From the NCBI GenBank assembly GCA_016719945.1, contig JADJYE010000010.1, forward strand, positions 1-64,000: a stretch of DNA of 64,000 nucleotides. Reading direction: 5' to 3'. The notes beneath the pieces were generated by a model. That model made no database searches. It was not told where the DNA came from and worked only from the letters and a program-made list of their open reading frames with translations. Below, in pieces: positions 43,110 to 51,086 of this stretch (position 1 is the stretch's first letter; each line of letters starts with the position of its first letter). The position numbers and the translations under genes were made by a program. This DNA comes from Polyangiaceae bacterium (GTDB lineage: Bacteria; Myxococcota_A; Polyangia; Polyangiales; Polyangiaceae).

Positions 43110-44849
43110 GTGAACGCTCTGCGCGCAAGCGCCTTCTTGCTCTCGCTGCTCGTGGCCTGCTCTGCGGCGGGCCCGGCGCCGGAGGTCGTGAGCCCCGAGC
43201 CCAGCGCCGAGCGGCCGACCCGCGTGCCGATCGCGGAGCCCAAGAAGCCTGCCTCCCCACGCGGCGACGATCGCTTCGCGATCGCCGCCGAGAACGCGAC
43301 GGCGGTCGAGGCGGCGCGCGAGATCCTCGAGGACGGCGGCTCGGCCGTCGACGCCGCGATCGTCACGGTGCTCGTCGGCTGCGCCGCGCACCCCGCGTCG
43401 TGCGGTCTAGGCGGCGGAGGTGCGGCGCTCTTCTTCGACGCCCAGACGAAGAAGACCGAGTACCTCGACTTTCGCGAGGCGGCGCCCTCGGGCATCAAGA
43501 ACGCCGACTACCTCAGCAAGAACCCACCGGAGAAGCGGCGCGGCGTCATGGTCGGCGTGCCCGGGCTCGTCGCGGGGCTCGCCGAGCTGCACGCCCGCGG
43601 CGGCAAGCTCCCGTTCGCGACGGTCGTGGGCGCGGCCGCTGACGCGGTCGAGCGAGGGATCCCGCTGTCGGCGTACATGGCGCAGGTGCTCGAGTGGAAC
43701 CGCAAATGGCTCAAGGCCGATCCGCGCGCGGCGGCCTTGTGGCCCGCGGACGCCGAGGGCCGCGTCGGCGAGACGCTCAAGAACCCTGCGCTGGTGAAGG
43801 CGCTGCGCTCCATCGCCGCGGGCGGCAAGGACGCGTTCTACAGCGGCGCGCTCGGGACCGACGTCGTCACCACGGCTCGCGACGCTCAGAGCCGCGTGCT
43901 CATGAAGGACCTCAAGGAGTACCGCGTGGTGTCCCGCGCGCCGCTCGAGGTCGAGTGGGAGGGGCGCAAGCTGGTGACCGCGCCGCCACCCTCGGGGGCG
44001 GGGCTCGTCGTCGCCGAGCTCTTTCACAGCTTCTCGGCGCCCGATCTGAAGCAGCTCGACGCCGCGACCGGCTCCTACGTCCACATGATCGCGGAGGGCC
44101 TGCGCGCCGGCTACTCGGATCGCGCCCTGTTCGTGGGTGACCCCGAGTTCTTCAAGACGGAGATCTCCGCGACGCTCGAGCCTGCGCGGCTGAGGGCGCG
44201 CCGCGCGAAGTTCCGGCCCGACGCCACGATCATGCCCAAGCTCTCGAGCATCTCCGACGCCGGCACGTTCCACTGCGTCGTGGTGGACGCCGACGGCGAC
44301 GTCGTGAGCCTCTCGGCCTCCCTGTCGAGCATGTTCGGCGCGAAGCTGGTGACCGAGTCCGGCTTCGTGCTCAATGACGCGCTCAGCGAGTTCACGATCG
44401 ACGAATACGGTCAGCGTCCCGTCTCGCGCGGGCCGAACTTCGCCCGCGGCGGCGCGCGGCCCGTCTCGAACCTCGTGCCCACGCTCGTCTTCGAAGGCGG
44501 CGCTCCGGTCGTCGCGCTGGGCGGCTCGGGGGGGCTGCGCGCGACGAGCGCGGTCGCCATCGTGCTCTTCGCCCACCTGGCGTTCGGCGTCCCGCTGCCC
44601 GACGCCGTGGCCAAGCCGCGCTTCCACGTCACGAGCGCAGGAGCCCTCAAGCTCGACGCTCCGCTCCAGGGCCTCAAGGACGACCTCGTCGCTCGGGGTG
44701 AGGTGGTCGAGGTCGGCGCCCCGGGCTTCGGCGCGGTGACCGCCATCGGCCTGCGCCGCGAAGGCGGGCGCCGCACGCTCGAGCCTGTGTTCGACCCCCG
44801 CCGCGGGGGAGCCATCACGGTCGGCCACGACGTGCCCGCGCAGGAGTAA
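43110..44849 (+). CDS. ggt: Gamma-glutamyltransferase, lipoprotein form
   Basis: 579 residues from GTG 43110. Signal with lipobox LLVAC, so anchored rather than free periplasmic. N-terminal NTN-hydrolase part: GDDRFAIAAENATAVEAAREIL, GLGGGGAALFFD and GVPGLVAGL. The small-subunit nucleophile is in DAGTFHCVVVDADGDVVS: the Thr of the usual T-T-H is kept, the second Thr is Phe. GGSGGLRATSAVA is the oxyanion loop. It hydrolyses glutathione and gamma-glutamyl peptides outside the inner membrane. Its last codons are repeated before msrP (see findings). Confidence 0.92.
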   Translation: MNALRASAFLLSLLVACSAAGPAPEVVSPEPSAERPTRVPIAEPKKPASPRGDDRFAIAAENATAVEAAREILEDGGSAVDAAIVTVLVGCAAHPASCGLGGGGAALFFDAQTKKTEYLDFREAAPSGIKNADYLSKNPPEKRRGVMVGVPGLVAGLAELHARGGKLPFATVVGAAADAVERGIPLSAYMAQVLEWNRKWLKADPRAAALWPADAEGRVGETLKNPALVKALRSIAAGGKDAFYSGALGTDVVTTARDAQSRVLMKDLKEYRVVSRAPLEVEWEGRKLVTAPPPSGAGLVVAELFHSFSAPDLKQLDAATGSYVHMIAEGLRAGYSDRALFVGDPEFFKTEISATLEPARLRARRAKFRPDATIMPKLSSISDAGTFHCVVVDADGDVVSLSASLSSMFGAKLVTESGFVLNDALSEFTIDEYGQRPVSRGPNFARGGARPVSNLVPTLVFEGGAPVVALGGSGGLRATSAVAIVLFAHLAFGVPLPDAVAKPRFHVTSAGALKLDAPLQGLKDDLVARGEVVEVGAPGFGAVTAIGLRREGGRRTLEPVFDPRRGGAITVGHDVPAQE

Positions 44850-44857
44850 CCTTCCCT
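44826..44857 (+). repeat. Direct repeat (left copy): ggt 3' end
   Basis: CACGACGTGCCCGCGCAGG followed by AGTAACCTTCCC covers the last ggt codons (HDVPAQE-stop). The right copy at 46703-46733 differs at two of 30 positions before the alignment ends. The AraC and SDR genes lie exactly between the copies. Confidence 0.6.
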
Positions 44858-44914
44858 GGTTTAGGCCGACGACCTCGAGCCCTCCGCGGTCGGCCGCGAC
44901 CGCCTCGCGAGCCT

Positions 44915-45832
44915 TCAGGCAGGTGCCGGCGTGTCGTCGCGGGCGCGGGCATAGCGACCCGGCGGCTGCCCGACGTGCCGGCTGAACGCGGTGCTGAACG
45001 CGCTCGCCGAACCGTAGCCGACGCGCTCGGCGACCTCCGCGAGCCCCACCTCGCGGCGGCGAAGGAGGTCCTTCGCGACGGCCATGCGCCAGGTCAGCAG
45101 GTACTCGTTCGGCGGTAGCCCGACGGTGCGTGTGAAGCGCTCGAAGAACGCGGAGCGCGAGAGGCCGGCGGCCTTCGCGAGCTGAGGCACGGTCCACGCG
45201 CGCGCGAGCTGCGCGTGCATGCGCCGCATGGCGGGCGCGAGCTCGCGATCGGCCAGCCCGCGCAAGAGGCCGGGAGGCGCCTGCTCGGCGGGAGCGGAGC
45301 GCAGCGCCTCGATGAGCATGAGCTGCACCAGGTGCGTGAGCGCGAGGTCGCGTCCGGGCCTTCGTTGAAGGGACTCTTCGCCGACCAGGCCAACCAGGAC
45401 CGACAGCCGCTCGACGCCGCGAACGTGCACGACGCGCGGCAGGAGCGACACCAACAGCCCTGCGTCTGGCGCGTCGAAGACGAAGGTTCCGCCGAGCATG
45501 CGCACGTCCGGGCGACCGCCCCGCGTCCCGTGTCGCACCTCGCCCGTGGCAGAGGCCATGGCCTTCGGATCGACCCGCTCGGGCGTCACCCGCTCGAAGC
45601 CCGACATCGTGAAGCCGGGTGTCGCCGGGAGCAGCACGAAATCGCCCGCCTCGAGCGTCAGCGCCGGGTGCCCATCGACGGCGAGGCGACACCGCCCCTC
45701 GAGCACGACGCTGAAGCTCGGCTGCCCGAAGTCCGAGTAACGGACGCCCCAGCGGCCGGCGCCGCTGATGCGCTTCGAGAAGACGGCTCGCGGCCGGAGC
45801 AGGGAGATGACTTCGGAGAGAGGGTCGCTCAT
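44915..45832 (-). CDS. AraC-family transcriptional regulator
   Basis: 305 residues. N-terminal cupin sensor (VVLEGRCRLAVDGHPALTLEAGDFVLLP) and C-terminal double HTH (WTVPQLAKAAGLSRSAFFERF; VGLAEVAERVGYGSASAFSTAFSRHVGQPPGRYA). The sensor is the AraC_binding/cupin_6 kind found with oxidoreductase genes. Divergent from the SDR gene with a shared 62-bp promoter region containing an inverted repeat, so it most likely controls that gene and itself. Confidence 0.92.
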   Translation of the reverse strand: MSDPLSEVISLLRPRAVFSKRISGAGRWGVRYSDFGQPSFSVVLEGRCRLAVDGHPALTLEAGDFVLLPATPGFTMSGFERVTPERVDPKAMASATGEVRHGTRGGRPDVRMLGGTFVFDAPDAGLLVSLLPRVVHVRGVERLSVLVGLVGEESLQRRPGRDLALTHLVQLMLIEALRSAPAEQAPPGLLRGLADRELAPAMRRMHAQLARAWTVPQLAKAAGLSRSAFFERFTRTVGLPPNEYLLTWRMAVAKDLLRRREVGLAEVAERVGYGSASAFSTAFSRHVGQPPGRYARARDDTPAPA

Positions 45833-45884
45833 GTCTGGACGATTGCGAATGAAACTAGGACGTATAGCGATAGATCGTCCGGAC
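45833..45884. promoter_or_regulatory. Inverted repeat in the AraC/SDR divergent promoter
   Basis: GTCTGGACGAT (45833-45843) and ATCGTCCGGAC (45874-45884) are complementary at 10 of 11 positions, 30 bp apart. The left arm abuts the AraC start codon, the right arm ends 10 bp before the SDR ATG. The space between is AT-rich for this genome and could hold both promoters. Candidate operator for the AraC protein. Confidence 0.55.
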
Positions 45885-45894
45885 GTGAGTCGCC

Positions 45895-46650
45895 ATGATG
45901 CTGTGCATGAAGACGGTGCTCATCACGGGTTGCTCCTCTGGTTATGGCCTCGAGACCGCGCGGCGGTTCCACTCGGAGGGGTGGAACGTCGTCGCCACCA
46001 TGCGCGCCCCGCGCGCGGACCTTCTGCCTCTGGACGCGCGGCTCCGCGTCGTCGCGCTGGACGTGACGAAGCCCGAGAGCATCGCCGCGGCGCTCGAGGC
46101 GAGCGGGCCCATCGACGCGCTCGTCAACAACGCGGGCATCGGGCTGTTCGGAGCGTTCGAGGCGACGCCGATGGCCACGGTGCGCGAGGTGTTCGAGACG
46201 AACACGTTCGGCGTCATGGCGATGACCCAGGCGGCGCTGCCCCAGATGCGCGAACGCCGCTCGGGCCTGGTGGTCAACGTGACCTCGAGCGCGACGCTCG
46301 CGCCGATGCCGCTCGTGGCCGTGTACACCGCGAGCAAGACCGCCATCGAGGGGTTCACGGCGTCGCTCGAGCTCGAGCTCGCGGAGCTCAACGTGCGGGT
46401 CAAGCTGGTCGAGCCGGGCTACGGGCCGAGCACGCGCTTCACCGAAAACGGAGGGGCGCGGATGGCCGGGCTCATCAGCGAGCCGTACGCTCCCCTCGCG
46501 GCGCGCATCTTCCAGTCGCTCGGCAAGCCGAGCGCGGTCACCACCGCAGCCGACGTCGCCGAGGGAGTCTGGCGCGCCGCCAACGACACGACCGGGCAGC
46601 TTCGATTCGCAGCTGGACCCGACGCCGTCGCGCTCGCCAAGGCCCGCTGA
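45895..46650 (+). CDS. Short-chain dehydrogenase/reductase
   Basis: 251 residues from ATG 45895 (ATG 45907 also possible). Classical SDR: TVLITGCSSGYGLETARRF (nucleotide binding), NNAGIGLFG, NVTSSATLAP (Ser) and YTASKTAIEGF (Tyr-x3-Lys), LVEPGYGPSTRF. NADP preference is likely from the missing acidic residue after beta-2 (ATMRAPR). Substrate unknown. Regulated together with the divergent AraC gene. Confidence 0.92.
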   Translation: MMLCMKTVLITGCSSGYGLETARRFHSEGWNVVATMRAPRADLLPLDARLRVVALDVTKPESIAAALEASGPIDALVNNAGIGLFGAFEATPMATVREVFETNTFGVMAMTQAALPQMRERRSGLVVNVTSSATLAPMPLVAVYTASKTAIEGFTASLELELAELNVRVKLVEPGYGPSTRFTENGGARMAGLISEPYAPLAARIFQSLGKPSAVTTAADVAEGVWRAANDTTGQLRFAAGPDAVALAKAR

Positions 46651-46702
46651 GCGAGGCCGCGCGGCGCGCTCGGTGAAATGAGGCCCGATCCCCCTCACCC
46701 CC

Positions 46703-46733
46703 CACGACATGCCCGCGCCGGAGTAACCTTCCT
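46703..46733 (+). repeat. Direct repeat (right copy): second ggt-like 3' end before msrP
   Basis: CACGACATGCCCGCGCCGG followed by AGTAACCTTCC would encode HDMPAPE-stop, the same ending as ggt (HDVPAQE-stop). Two mismatches over 30 bases to 44826-44855. This suggests that msrP originally followed ggt directly. Confidence 0.6.
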
Positions 46734-46760
46734 GAGGGGCGCGCGTAGGGGGGAGAGCAC

Positions 46761-47828
46761 ATGGCGCGAGACGACGGATCCGTACCGAAGATCGCTTCTT
46801 CGGAGATCACCCGCGAAGAGGACTACAAGAGCCGTCCTCGCGGCGGGGAGCTGCCTGGCCCCGATCCGGAGGCCGAGCTCGGCGTCGGGCGGCGCTCGTT
46901 CTTGAGGAGCGTCGGGCTCGCGGGCGCGGGGGCCGCGGTCTTCGGGGGAGGGCTGCTCGCCATCAGCAAGCGCCGCGGAGGCGCGCCTGCGCCCGAGCTT
47001 TCGGCTCTCAAGGAGCTGCCGATCGCGTCGGCGCCGTCCGCGCGCGCCCTGTCTTCCGTGGCGCTCGGCCCTGACGACAAGCCGACCAGCCTGCAGGACA
47101 TCACCACCTACAACAACTTCTACGAATTCGGGCTCGACAAGGAAGACCCAGCCCTCAACGCGGGCACCCTGAAGACTCGCCCGTGGACCCTGCGGCTCGG
47201 CGGGGAGGTGCACGAGCCGCTCGAGCTCGACGTCGACGACCTCAAGAAGCAGACGCCGCTCGAGGAGCGCACCTACCGCATGCGCTGCGTGGAGGCGTGG
47301 TCGATGGTCATCCCTTGGCTCGGCTTCCCGCTCGGCGCCCTGCTCCAGCGAGCCCGCCCGACGACCCGCGCGAAATACGTGGTCATGAAGACCCTCTTCG
47401 ACCCCCAGCAGATGCCGGGGCAGCGCGACTCCGTCTTGTCGTGGCCCTATCAAGAGGCGCTGCGCATGGACGAAGCGATGCACCCGCTGACGCTGCTCGC
47501 CGTCGGCCTCTACGGTCGAGAGCTGCCCAACCAGAACGGCGCGCCGCTGCGGCTGGTGGTGCCCTGGAAGTATGGCTTCAAGGGCGTGAAATCGATCGTC
47601 AGCATCGATCTGGTCGAGCAGATGCCGAAGACCACGTGGAGCCTCGCGGCGCCCAAGGAGTACGGCTTCTACGCCAACGTGAACCCCGACGTCGATCACC
47701 CCCGATGGAGCCAGGCGACCGAGCGCCGCATCGGGGAGGTGTCGCGCCGCAAGACCCTGCCGTTCAACGGCTACGCCGAGCAGGTGGCGCACCTCTACGA
47801 CGGGATGGATCTGCGGAGGTACTTCTGA
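46761..47828 (+). CDS. msrP: Protein-methionine-sulfoxide reductase, molybdopterin catalytic subunit
   Basis: 355 residues, somewhat longer than usual at the N-terminus. Twin-arginine signal GRRSFLRSVGLAGAGAAVF. TYNNFYEFGLDKEDP at the N-terminus of the mature enzyme; Moco-ligand Cys in YRMRCVEAWSMVIPWLGFPLG; PYQEALRMDEAMHPLTLLAVGLYG and PLRLVVPWKYGFKGVKSIV are the conserved YedY blocks. Repairs oxidised Met residues of periplasmic proteins using electrons from MsrQ. GGGGAGAG precedes the ATG. Confidence 0.95.
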   Translation: MARDDGSVPKIASSEITREEDYKSRPRGGELPGPDPEAELGVGRRSFLRSVGLAGAGAAVFGGGLLAISKRRGGAPAPELSALKELPIASAPSARALSSVALGPDDKPTSLQDITTYNNFYEFGLDKEDPALNAGTLKTRPWTLRLGGEVHEPLELDVDDLKKQTPLEERTYRMRCVEAWSMVIPWLGFPLGALLQRARPTTRAKYVVMKTLFDPQQMPGQRDSVLSWPYQEALRMDEAMHPLTLLAVGLYGRELPNQNGAPLRLVVPWKYGFKGVKSIVSIDLVEQMPKTTWSLAAPKEYGFYANVNPDVDHPRWSQATERRIGEVSRRKTLPFNGYAEQVAHLYDGMDLRRYF

Positions 47829-47863
47829 GCGGGCGAGGCCGTGAGGCGTGGCTCCCGTGGGCG

Positions 47864-48457
47864 ATGTGGCTCGGTGGCGCGCTGCCGGGCGTCTCGTTGC
47901 TCGTGCGCGGGCTCACCGGCGATCTCGGCCCGAACCCGGTGAGCGAGGCGCTCAACGCCTGCGGCGAGCTGGCGATCAAGCTGCTGCTGCTCACCCTCGC
48001 TTGCACGCCCGCGCGCATCGTCTTCGGGTGGGCGTGGCCGTTGCGGGTGCGCAAGCACCTCGGGCTGTTGGCGTTCGCGTACGCGGTCGCCCACTTCTTC
48101 GTCTACGTGGGCCTCGATCGCGCCGGGGCGCTCGGCACGATCGTCGCCGACATCAGCGAGCGACCGTTCATCATCGTTGGCCTCGCGGCGCTGGCCCTGC
48201 TCGTGCCCCTCGCCGCGACCTCGTCGAAGCGCGCCATTCAACGGCTGGGTGGCCGACGCTGGAACCGCCTGCACCAGCTGGTCTACGTGATCGCGATCCT
48301 CGCGGTGGTGCACTTCTTCATGCGCGCCAAGAAGGACACCACCGAGGCTCTCGCCCACGGTGGTGTGCTGTTGGTGCTGCTCGCCGTGCGCGGGGTCGAC
48401 ACGCTGAAGCGTCGCGCGCGGGGGAGGCGCAGGCCTCAGAGCTTGGAGGCGGCGTGA
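47864..48457 (+). CDS. msrQ: Heme-binding membrane subunit of the Msr system
   Basis: 197 residues from ATG 47864. The frame is open upstream to a CTG (47825) that overlaps the msrP stop; the extra residues REAWLPWAMWLGG look like the true family N-terminus, so the real start may be a rare codon there. Ferric-reductase-like six-helix core: LGPNPVSEALNACGELAIKLLLLTLACTP, HLGLLAFAYAVAHFFVYVGLD (heme His), WNRLHQLVYVIAILAVVHFFM (heme His). It passes electrons from the quinone pool to MsrP. The last ~40 codons are duplicated at 50301-50433. Confidence 0.88.
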   Translation: MWLGGALPGVSLLVRGLTGDLGPNPVSEALNACGELAIKLLLLTLACTPARIVFGWAWPLRVRKHLGLLAFAYAVAHFFVYVGLDRAGALGTIVADISERPFIIVGLAALALLVPLAATSSKRAIQRLGGRRWNRLHQLVYVIAILAVVHFFMRAKKDTTEALAHGGVLLVLLAVRGVDTLKRRARGRRRPQSLEAA

Positions 48458-48460
48458 TCC
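48329..48460 (+). repeat. Direct repeat (left copy): msrQ 3' end plus last codons of sodB
   Basis: 132 bp that match 50301-50433 at about 90% by eye. The copy contains the msrQ end in frame (KKDTTEALAHGGVLLVLLAV ... SLEAA-stop) and, on the opposite strand, exactly the last seven sodB codons and stop (DHAASKL). Homology stops after GTGATCC. Confidence 0.85.
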
Positions 48461-48544
48461 GTCGTCATCCAGCGTCACCTTCCTGACGCGGGGCAGGCAA
48501 ACCCGCAAGATCCGCCTGGCACGAGTGCTGCTACGGTTCGATCC

Positions 48545-50245
48545 ATGCGACCAACGCGTTGCTGGCTGGCAGCAGGAGTGACGCTCTGGCTCAGCGGCTG
48601 CGGGAACGCCCTCGTGGAGGGCGAGGGCGGCGCCGGCGGCGAGGCCGCGAATGGCGCGGGCGGTCAAGGCGAAGGTGGCGGGGGCGGCGCGGCCACGACC
48701 CCATGGCAGGCCTGCCCCCTCTACGTCGATCGACCCAACGGGCCGCAGGCCGAGTGCGCAACGTTCCAGGTTCCGCTGCGCTGGTCCGAGCCGGAGGGGC
48801 CCACGATTGGCATCTTCGTGCAGCGTCTCTTGGGTGACGGGCCGCGTCGCTCCCAACTCTGGCTGCTGGAGGGCGGGCCTGGCGGGTCTGGGGCGGACTT
48901 CGACGAATGGATGGCGGCGCTGCACCAGAGCGACCCAGCGCTCGATCTCTACGCCATCGATCACCGCGGTGTCGGGCGCTCGGCCCGCCTGACCTGTGAG
49001 GCGCAAGAGACCCCGACGAGCGATTGGGGCATCTCCGTCTCTCCCTCCGAGGCAGCGGCGTGCCACGCAGCCCTAACCGCGCAATGGGGCGGCGATCTCG
49101 CCGAATTCTCGACCACCGCCGCCGCGCGCGACCTCGGTCATCTGATCGAGGTGAACCGAGAAGACGACCTCGGCGTGCTGCTGTACTCCGTGTCCTACGG
49201 CACGTATTGGGCACACCGCTACCTGCAGTTGTTTCCCGACCAAGCGAGCGGTGTCGTGCTCGACTCCATCGCGCCTCCTGGCATCGACTTCGTCACCTAC
49301 GACGAAGACTTCGATCGCGTCGGGCGAGACTTCCTCGCCCTATGCGCCGCTGACGGCGTCTGCTCCGCCAAGCTGGGCTCGGATCCATGGTCCGCGTTGG
49401 AGAGCTTGGCGAGCGACCTCGACGCGGGACATTGCGCGGCGGTGCAGCAAGCCTGGGGTCTAAACCGTGAGGCCCTGCGCCTCGTGCTGGCGGTATTGCT
49501 CATGAGCCCCATCACGCGCACCTACCTGCCCGCCACGATCTACCGGCTGCAGCGCTGCGAAGAGGCCGATGTCGCGGCCATCGATCGAATGCTCACGCTG
49601 TTGTTCGGCGACCAGACGACCAGCTATTACGACACGCTCTCCTCGGACGCTCTCTTCTACAACGTCTCCTTGTCCGAGCTGTGGCCCGACCAGGAGCTGC
49701 ATCCGACGCTCGCGGAGATCGAAGAAACGGAGAGCTCGCTCTACATCACGACCGGGCTGACCCCGCGGGTTGCCGCCGTACAGAGCGAGTGGCCGGCCTA
49801 CGCGGACGACGCCTACGTCGATGCCTGGGCCAGCACACAGACGCCGATCTTGATGCTCAACGGCGATCTCGACCCCATGACCCCCTTGTGGCTCGCCGAG
49901 CTCACCGCCCCCCATTTCACCGATTCCAACCAGCACTTCGTCATCATCCCCCGCGCGGCCCATTGTGTTACCGCCCAGACTCCGACCGTATTCGGCCAGC
50001 CGATGTGCGGCCTCGAGGTCGCGCGCTCCTTCTTCGCCGACCCCATGGCGCCGCCGGACACTCGTTGCCTCGATCAGATCCCAGCCGAGTCGTTCGCGGG
50101 CGATCCAGGGCTCAACAACCTCGTCTTCGGTACGGTCGATCTATGGGAGAACGTCTCCGGCTTCAGCGCCCAAGCCGAGCCATCACGCCGTGTCCTCCGG
50201 CAGCTGAAGCACGTCCGGCGCTCGGTCGACAGGCACCTGCGCTGA
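48545..50245 (+). CDS. Alpha/beta-hydrolase lipoprotein (TAP/tripeptidyl aminopeptidase-like)
   Basis: 566 residues. Lipobox WLSGC, then a Gly/Glu linker. Peptidase S33-like hydrolase core: LWLLEGGPGGSGADF (oxyanion HGGPG type), DHRGVGRSARLTC, LLYSVSYGTYWAHRYLQLFPD (nucleophile Ser in SVSYG), and a C-terminal TAP-like part with ILMLNGDLDPMTPL (Asp) and IIPRAAHCV (His). About 12 Cys suggest disulfides. Probably cleaves N-terminal residues from peptides or acts as an esterase. Flanked on both sides by the msrQ/sodB end duplication and with codon use somewhat less GC-biased, so probably inserted. Confidence 0.85.
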   Translation: MRPTRCWLAAGVTLWLSGCGNALVEGEGGAGGEAANGAGGQGEGGGGGAATTPWQACPLYVDRPNGPQAECATFQVPLRWSEPEGPTIGIFVQRLLGDGPRRSQLWLLEGGPGGSGADFDEWMAALHQSDPALDLYAIDHRGVGRSARLTCEAQETPTSDWGISVSPSEAAACHAALTAQWGGDLAEFSTTAAARDLGHLIEVNREDDLGVLLYSVSYGTYWAHRYLQLFPDQASGVVLDSIAPPGIDFVTYDEDFDRVGRDFLALCAADGVCSAKLGSDPWSALESLASDLDAGHCAAVQQAWGLNREALRLVLAVLLMSPITRTYLPATIYRLQRCEEADVAAIDRMLTLLFGDQTTSYYDTLSSDALFYNVSLSELWPDQELHPTLAEIEETESSLYITTGLTPRVAAVQSEWPAYADDAYVDAWASTQTPILMLNGDLDPMTPLWLAELTAPHFTDSNQHFVIIPRAAHCVTAQTPTVFGQPMCGLEVARSFFADPMAPPDTRCLDQIPAESFAGDPGLNNLVFGTVDLWENVSGFSAQAEPSRRVLRQLKHVRRSVDRHLR

Positions 50246-50300
50246 CCCAAGCCAGCTCTCCAAGGCGCCCGAGCCGTTCCCATCCCCGCGCGTAGGCACA

Positions 50301-50433
50301 AAGAAGAACACCACCGAGTCTCTCGCCCACGGTGGTGTGCTGTTGGTGCTGCTCGCGGTGCGCGTGGTCGACACGCTGAAAGCGACGCGCGCGCGGCCGC
50401 GGCAGGCCTCAGAGCTTGGAGGCGGCGTGATCC
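50301..50433 (+). repeat. Direct repeat (right copy): decayed msrQ 3' end overlapping sodB 3' end
   Basis: Same sequence as 48329-48460 with ~10% differences. Here the msrQ-like frame is broken after VVDTLK, whereas the sodB end on the minus strand is intact. So each copy keeps one functional gene end. Confidence 0.85.
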
Positions 50434-50987
50434 CAGTTCACGAGGTTCCACCAGGCTTCGACGTACTTCGGCCGCGCGTTGCGGTAGTCGATGTAATACG
50501 CGTGCTCCCAGACGTCGCAGGTGAGCAGCGGGGACTTGCCCTCGGTGAGCGGGCAGCCCGCGTTGCTGGTCTGCACGATCTCGAGCGCGCCCGAGCCGTT
50601 CTTCACGAGCCAGGCCCAGCCGGAGCCGAACTGCCCCACGGCGGCCGCGCTGAACTTCTCGCGGAACGTGGAGAAATTCCCGAAGGCCTTGTTGATGCCC
50701 TCGGCGAGCGCGCCGGTCGGCTCGCCGCCGCCACCCGGCTTCATGCTGTGCCAGTAGAAGGTGTGGTTCCACACCTGCGCGGCCTGGTTGAACAGCGCGC
50801 CTGATGCGGTGCGAACGAGGTCCTCGAGGCTCTTACTGGCGAGCGACGCGTCGGCCGCCACGAGCTCGTTGAGCTTCGTGAGGTACGCGTTGTGGTGCTT
50901 GCCGTGGTGGAAGTCGAGCGTCTCGGCGGAGATGTGGGGCGCGAGAGAGTCCTTCGCGTAGGGCAGCTCAGGCAGAGTAAAGGCCAT
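50409..50987 (-). CDS. sodB: Superoxide dismutase (Fe/Mn type)
   Basis: 192 residues, typical length. Metal ligands visible: FHHGKHHNAY (His), NQAAQVWNHTFYWHSM (His), CDVWEHAYYIDYRN (Asp and His of DVWEHAYY). GSGWAWLV and the Gln in AAVGQFGSGW suggest the Fe-type, but Fe/Mn preference cannot be fixed by eye. Converts superoxide to peroxide and oxygen. Its last seven codons are also present behind msrQ at ~48437-48460. Confidence 0.95.
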   Translation of the reverse strand: MAFTLPELPYAKDSLAPHISAETLDFHHGKHHNAYLTKLNELVAADASLASKSLEDLVRTASGALFNQAAQVWNHTFYWHSMKPGGGGEPTGALAEGINKAFGNFSTFREKFSAAAVGQFGSGWAWLVKNGSGALEIVQTSNAGCPLTEGKSPLLTCDVWEHAYYIDYRNARPKYVEAWWNLVNWDHAASKL

Positions 50988-51086
50988 GGTCGTGTCTCCT
51001 CGAGGTCAGTGGGACCGGGAGACTTCCGCCGGAGCGGCGACGTTGCAAGCCTTTACTGTTCCCCTGCGGAACGTTTTGGTCGCCTC

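Noticed and set aside
50074..50772. 232-codon minus frame covering the hydrolase/sodB junction
   Set aside because: It is a shifted shadow of sodB joined to antisense hydrolase sequence.
51058..51072. GTTCC-N5-GGAAC palindrome between sodB and the anti-sigma gene as a terminator
   Set aside because: Arms are only five bases, and no T-run follows in the direction of the anti-sigma gene; too weak to call.
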